In this document: in pieces, positions 60,873 through 64,000 of the stretch
Position numbering within the stretch: position 1 is the first letter of the stretch
Layout of the letters: each line of letters starts with the position of its first letter
Origin: Gynuella sunshinyii YC6258
Lineage (GTDB): Bacteria; Pseudomonadota; Gammaproteobacteria; Pseudomonadales; Natronospirillaceae
Reading direction: 5' to 3'
DNA: 64,000 bases
NCBI RefSeq assembly: GCF_000940805.1
Contig: NZ_CP007142.1
Span: 1,154,593 to 1,218,592, forward strand
Notes under the pieces: model-generated
Told to the model about the DNA's origin: nothing
The model's input: the letters and a program-made list of their open reading frames with translations, nothing else
Database searches by the model: none
Position numbers and translations under genes: made by a program

Positions 60873-61634
60873 ATGCCCACAGCGCTCAGCGTCAATCTAA
60901 ACAAAATCGCGTTATTGCGGAATTCTCGTGGAAGAGATTATCCAAGTATTCTTAAATTTGGCCGCCGGGCCTTACAGAATGGAGCTCGTGGTCTGACGAT
61001 CCATCCTCGTCCTGATCAGCGCCATGCCCGCTACCAGGATGCCTATGACTTGCGGGCATTACTGGAAGAGTTTCAGGAAGCAGAACTGAATATTGAAGGC
61101 AACCCGATAGATGAGTTCATGGATATGGTCCTTGATGTCGGACCTGATCAGTGCACTCTGGTGCCTGATCAGCCTGGGCAAATTACCTCTGATCACGGTT
61201 ATGACCTGGATATGGATACCGAAACATTGAAGCCGGTTATCGAAAAGCTTAAACGGTTTGATGTGCGGGTATCGTTGTTCATGGACCCAGTCCCTGAGAA
61301 TATGGCCAAAGCCAGAGCAATCGGTGCTGATCGGGTGGAGTTGTATACTGAGAGCTGGGCTCAAGCATTCATGACGCCTCAGGAAGATCAGGTGTATGAG
61401 CAGTTTCGCTTAAGCGTTCTGGCCGCCAGAGAAGCGGGTTTGGAAGTCAATGCAGGACATGATCTTGATTTGCAGAACCTGGCCATGTTTTTGACAATAC
61501 CTGATATTGCAGAAGTTTCCATTGGTCATGCTTTGACGGTGGAAGCTCTGGAATCGGGTTATGATTCTGTGATTCGTCAGTATGCTGCCATATGTTCTTT
61601 ATCGATGGAGAGTCGTCCAAACAAAGATTTTTGA
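60873..61634 (+). CDS. pdxJ: Pyridoxine 5'-phosphate synthase
   Basis: 253 residues from the ATG at 60873 (AGGACG upstream), the family start MPTALSVNLNKIALLRNSRG. GARGLTIHPRPDQRHARYQD, NIEGNPIDEFMDMVLDV and VNAGHDLDLQNL carry the PdxJ active-site residues. It condenses 1-amino-acetone-3-phosphate and deoxyxylulose phosphate to make pyridoxine phosphate. pdxJ usually follows recO; here it is alone, so it may be a second copy. It ends 1 base before the stop of the convergent iolG paralog. Confidence 0.93.
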   Translation: MPTALSVNLNKIALLRNSRGRDYPSILKFGRRALQNGARGLTIHPRPDQRHARYQDAYDLRALLEEFQEAELNIEGNPIDEFMDMVLDVGPDQCTLVPDQPGQITSDHGYDLDMDTETLKPVIEKLKRFDVRVSLFMDPVPENMAKARAIGADRVELYTESWAQAFMTPQEDQVYEQFRLSVLAAREAGLEVNAGHDLDLQNLAMFLTIPDIAEVSIGHALTVEALESGYDSVIRQYAAICSLSMESRPNKDF

Positions 61635-61635
61635 G

Positions 61636-62631
61636 TTAACGCTCGAGTTCCACAATTTTGCCAGTATGCATGGATTCCAGCGCGGCTACCGCCAGGCGCT
61701 GGGCTTCCAGTCCATCTCTTATGTTGGTCAGTGCTGGGGTGCCGGTTTCAATCAGTTCAACAAAAGCCTGCATTTCAGCCTTATAGGACCACGCAAAGCG
61801 ATCAATGAAATAATTTTCCGGTGATGAACTGGTCAGGCCTTGATGGTCGGCAATCGTCAGCAGGCTATGGAGGCGGTTGCCGATGGATAACACCTCTTTG
61901 CTGCAGACTACTTCGACCCGCTGTTCCAGACCAAATGCAGAGCGACGGCTGTTACTGATTTGAACGAAACGGCCGGAGATTGATGTCAAAGTAATCATGG
62001 CGGTATCGATATCTCCGGCATCGCCAATAGCCGCATCCTCCAGACAATTGCCTACTGCATAAACTGTTTTGATTTCCTCACCCAGAAGGTAGCGGGCCAT
62101 ATCCAGATCATGAATGCTCTGATCGAGAAACATACCACCTGAACGTTTGATATAACTGATAGGTGGCGGAAATGGGTCTCGGGAGATCATTAAAATGTGT
62201 TCTATATGGCCGGCGGTGCCATTACTGAGGCGCTCTTTCAGGGTACGAAAGTCCGGGTCGTAACGTCGTTGAAATCCCATCATGCAGCGTATGCCCGATT
62301 GTTCCAACGATTCAACGGTGCTGATGGTGGTTGCAAAATCGAGGCTGATCGGCTTTTCACAAAACACAGCTTTACCGGCACGGGCGGCCTGAACCAGTAA
62401 ATCTGCATGAGAGTCCGTAGAGCTGGAGATCACAATGCCGTGTACATCTGCATCTGCAAATACGGTATCAACATCTGCTTCAATGGCGGCTGTTTTTTTT
62501 GCCAGTTCGGTCATATGATTGGAGCGCACCGGATCAACCAGATATTTAACATTCGCTTCCGGGTTCGCCGCTGCATTCAGTGCGTGAACGGTGCCAATGC
62601 GACCTGTACCAAAAATGGCGAGATTGATCAT
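61636..62631 (-). CDS. Gfo/Idh/MocA oxidoreductase, IolG paralog
   Basis: 331 residues, the same length as the gene at 2052. LAIFGTGRIGTVHALNAAAN is the dinucleotide site and FCEKPISLDFATT the family motif. GGMFLDQSIHDLDMARYLLG again gives the Asp/His pair. Substrate could be an inositol or another cyclitol. The two paralogs are clearly alike but not copies. No cofactor or transport genes adjoin. Confidence 0.88.
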   Translation of the reverse strand: MINLAIFGTGRIGTVHALNAAANPEANVKYLVDPVRSNHMTELAKKTAAIEADVDTVFADADVHGIVISSSTDSHADLLVQAARAGKAVFCEKPISLDFATTISTVESLEQSGIRCMMGFQRRYDPDFRTLKERLSNGTAGHIEHILMISRDPFPPPISYIKRSGGMFLDQSIHDLDMARYLLGEEIKTVYAVGNCLEDAAIGDAGDIDTAMITLTSISGRFVQISNSRRSAFGLEQRVEVVCSKEVLSIGNRLHSLLTIADHQGLTSSSPENYFIDRFAWSYKAEMQAFVELIETGTPALTNIRDGLEAQRLAVAALESMHTGKIVELER

Positions 62632-62888
62632 TATGTGTTCCGGTTGTTCTTATATCCTGAAGAATAGATACTGATAATCATCTATTCCAGCCTGCTGAAA
62701 GTGTCTGGTAAAACGGCTATTTAGTTATCCGACTGGTTAGTTACGGTTAACCAGGATGCCATTAATTTCAATGGTTGTCGGTAAGTCAGCAGAGCACTGG
62801 TATTCAGGATAGATCACTCTGCTCAAAATTGTTGAGACAGGCGTCGGTAAATTGTAATCCATCCAATAGCTTGCAAAGGATTTCTGAC

Positions 62889-63377
62889 ATGATTCGTAAT
62901 GTTACGCGTGAAGATGCTGAGCGTATCGCTGAGATTTATAACCACTACATACTTAACACGATTATCACCTTTGAGGAGATTTGTCTGACCTCCGGGGAGA
63001 TATGTCAGCGTATTGCTAAATTAGAAGATCTTAAATTGCCATGGATTGTTATTGAACAGGATCAGCGGGTAGTTGGATATGCATATGCCGGCGTCTTTCG
63101 GGAACGGGCAGCATATCGTTATTCGACTGAGGTAAGTGTTTATCTGGATCATCAGGTAACCGGTGGAGGTTTGGGAACTCAATTATTCGCAGAATTACTA
63201 AACCGTTTGGAGCAGACTTCCATGCATACGGTTATAGGTGGAATTGCGTTGCCGAATGCTGCGAGTGTGGCGCTACATGAAAAATTTGGCCTAAGAAAAG
63301 TTGCAGAAATTCAACAGGTCGGTTTTAAGTTTGACCGCTGGATCGATGTTGGGTACTGGCAGAAAATTATTAAATAA
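62889..63377 (+). CDS. GNAT acetyltransferase, phosphinothricin-acetyltransferase-like
   Basis: 162 residues from the ATG at 62889, 7 bases after AAAGGA; the longer frame has no site. IRNVTREDAERIAEIYNHYI, TFEEICLTSGEICQRI and VYLDHQVTGGGLGTQLF (the acetyl-CoA loop) fit the PAT/MnaT (YncA) group. These acetylate amino acids such as methionine derivatives or herbicidal analogues. Substrate not known. Confidence 0.9.
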   Translation: MIRNVTREDAERIAEIYNHYILNTIITFEEICLTSGEICQRIAKLEDLKLPWIVIEQDQRVVGYAYAGVFRERAAYRYSTEVSVYLDHQVTGGGLGTQLFAELLNRLEQTSMHTVIGGIALPNAASVALHEKFGLRKVAEIQQVGFKFDRWIDVGYWQKIIK

Positions 63378-63402
63378 CAACGGTTTACGATACTCATTAA
63401 AC

Positions 63403-63423
63403 AAATGAGAACGATTGTTATTT
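63403..63423. promoter_or_regulatory. Fur-box-like site upstream of bacterioferritin
   Basis: AATGAGAACGATTGTTATT lies about 80 bases upstream of bfr and resembles the 19-base Fur consensus in its AATGAGAA and TTATT arms. Control of an iron-storage gene by iron makes sense, though several bases differ from consensus. Confidence 0.5.
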
Positions 63424-63502
63424 GCTGGTTTTATGGGGTGTTTTAGCCTTTTCAATAAAAAAGGCTATACTAACCGGCTTTAACAGAAATGGGAGAGGCA
63501 GG

Positions 63503-63970
63503 ATGAAAGGTGACAGCAATATCATCAATGAACTCAATGTATTGTTGGAAGGTGAGTTGACTGCAATCGATCAGTATTTTATTCATTCCCGCATGTATGA
63601 GGATTGGGGTATCTCTAAAATTCATGAGCGTCTCAATCACGAAATGGAAGAAGAGCGTGGACATGCAGACGCACTGATCAAACGCATTCTGTTTCTGGAA
63701 GGCAAGCCGGATTTGAGTAAACGCTCACCATTGAATGTGGGTACTGATGTCATCAGTTGTCTGCAGAGTGATCTGGCGCTGGAATACAGTGTGGTTAAAT
63801 CTCTGAAGCATGTTATCGCACTGTGTGAACAGGCTGAAGACTACGTTACTCGCGATATGTTGTTGCAACAGCTACAGGATACTGAGGAAGATCATACCTA
63901 TTGGCTGGAACAGCAGTTGCGATTGATCAAACTGACTGGTCTCGAAAATTATATTCAATCACAAATGTGA
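63503..63970 (+). CDS. bfr: Bacterioferritin
   Basis: 155 residues from the ATG at 63503 (GAGGCAGG upstream). The four-helix ferritin fold has the ferroxidase ligands in [36 protein letters not shown] and [15 protein letters not shown]. The heme ligand Met52 is expected in NHEMEEE. It stores iron and detoxifies Fe(II). The C-terminus [12 protein letters not shown] is complete, so the gene is whole although close to the window edge. Confidence 0.95.
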   Translation: MKGDSNIINELNVLLEGELTAIDQYFIHSRMYEDWGISKIHERLNHEMEEERGHADALIKRILFLEGKPDLSKRSPLNVGTDVISCLQSDLALEYSVVKSLKHVIALCEQAEDYVTRDMLLQQLQDTEEDHTYWLEQQLRLIKLTGLENYIQSQM

Positions 63971-64000
63971 TATCGGTTGCTTGCAAATTGTCGGTACCGG

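Overview
The window is chromosomal DNA from a gammaproteobacterium of moderate GC content. Its gene content points to a marine or rhizosphere, plant-polymer-using member of the Oceanospirillales (something like Gynuella or a relative). That assignment is inferred from a CBM2-GH5 cellulase, a GH31 alpha-xylosidase, an ExeM-type nuclease with a GlyGly-CTERM-like tail, UbiTUV, and a Zur-controlled zinc metallochaperone. No single gene proves it. No tRNA, rRNA, CRISPR array or intact insertion sequence was seen.

Layout. 1-5.4 kb is a sugar block: the tail of a KdgR-like IclR regulator, a LacI regulator, an inositol-dehydrogenase-like oxidoreductase and a YicI alpha-xylosidase. A small lipoprotein follows (6.1-6.5 kb). 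6.58-24.11 kb is one co-directional cluster for a contractile injection machine. Its parts are those of a P2 tail or R-type pyocin: W, V, J, I, H, FI, two FII, E with a -1 frameshift E', a T-position protein, U, X and D. It then has what a tailocin lacks: an AAA+ ATPase, a gp37-like terminator and a 914-residue protein joining a DUF4157 HExxH domain to a C-terminal ADP-ribosyltransferase-like domain. No capsid, integrase or lysis genes are present. I read it as an extracellular contractile injection system (eCIS) built on a P2/R-pyocin chassis and loaded with a toxin. Four small genes or extensions lie in it, the best being a 38-residue four-cysteine protein directly after a spike that lacks the usual His-rich tip.

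24.4-31.9 kb: secreted cellulase with a LacI-type operator upstream, a DauA/SulP transporter, a chemoreceptor and a Nudix hydrolase. 31.9-33.7 kb is a small AT-rich accessory patch: a nuclease-like orphan, two decayed IS1380-like remnants and an ankyrin protein. 33.7-38.6 kb: MOSC and glyoxalase-fold proteins, then a TetR / MORN-caspase / spermidine-synthase-like operon divergent from an SDR gene, with two matching operator palindromes. 38.7-50.7 kb: ExeM nuclease, MepM endopeptidase, ZigA-type zinc GTPase behind a perfect Zur-box-like palindrome, cyclopropane synthase, cupin, LysE exporter with AraC regulator, ABM monooxygenase, a variant PRPP synthetase, a phosphopantetheinyl transferase and a short HEPN protein. 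51-53.6 kb: anaerobic ubiquinone genes ubiV, ubiU and divergent ubiT around a perfect FNR box. 53.6-64 kb: a Cys/Met PLP enzyme, a tail-to-tail pair of paralogous periplasmic binding proteins, a class V aminotransferase, a soluble PAS chemoreceptor, pdxJ, a second IolG paralog, a GNAT acetyltransferase and a bacterioferritin behind a Fur-like site.

Starts were moved inward from the longest ORF where a Shine-Dalgarno sequence or the family start decided it; these cases are stated. All family names come from reading motifs and remembered homologs, not from database searches.
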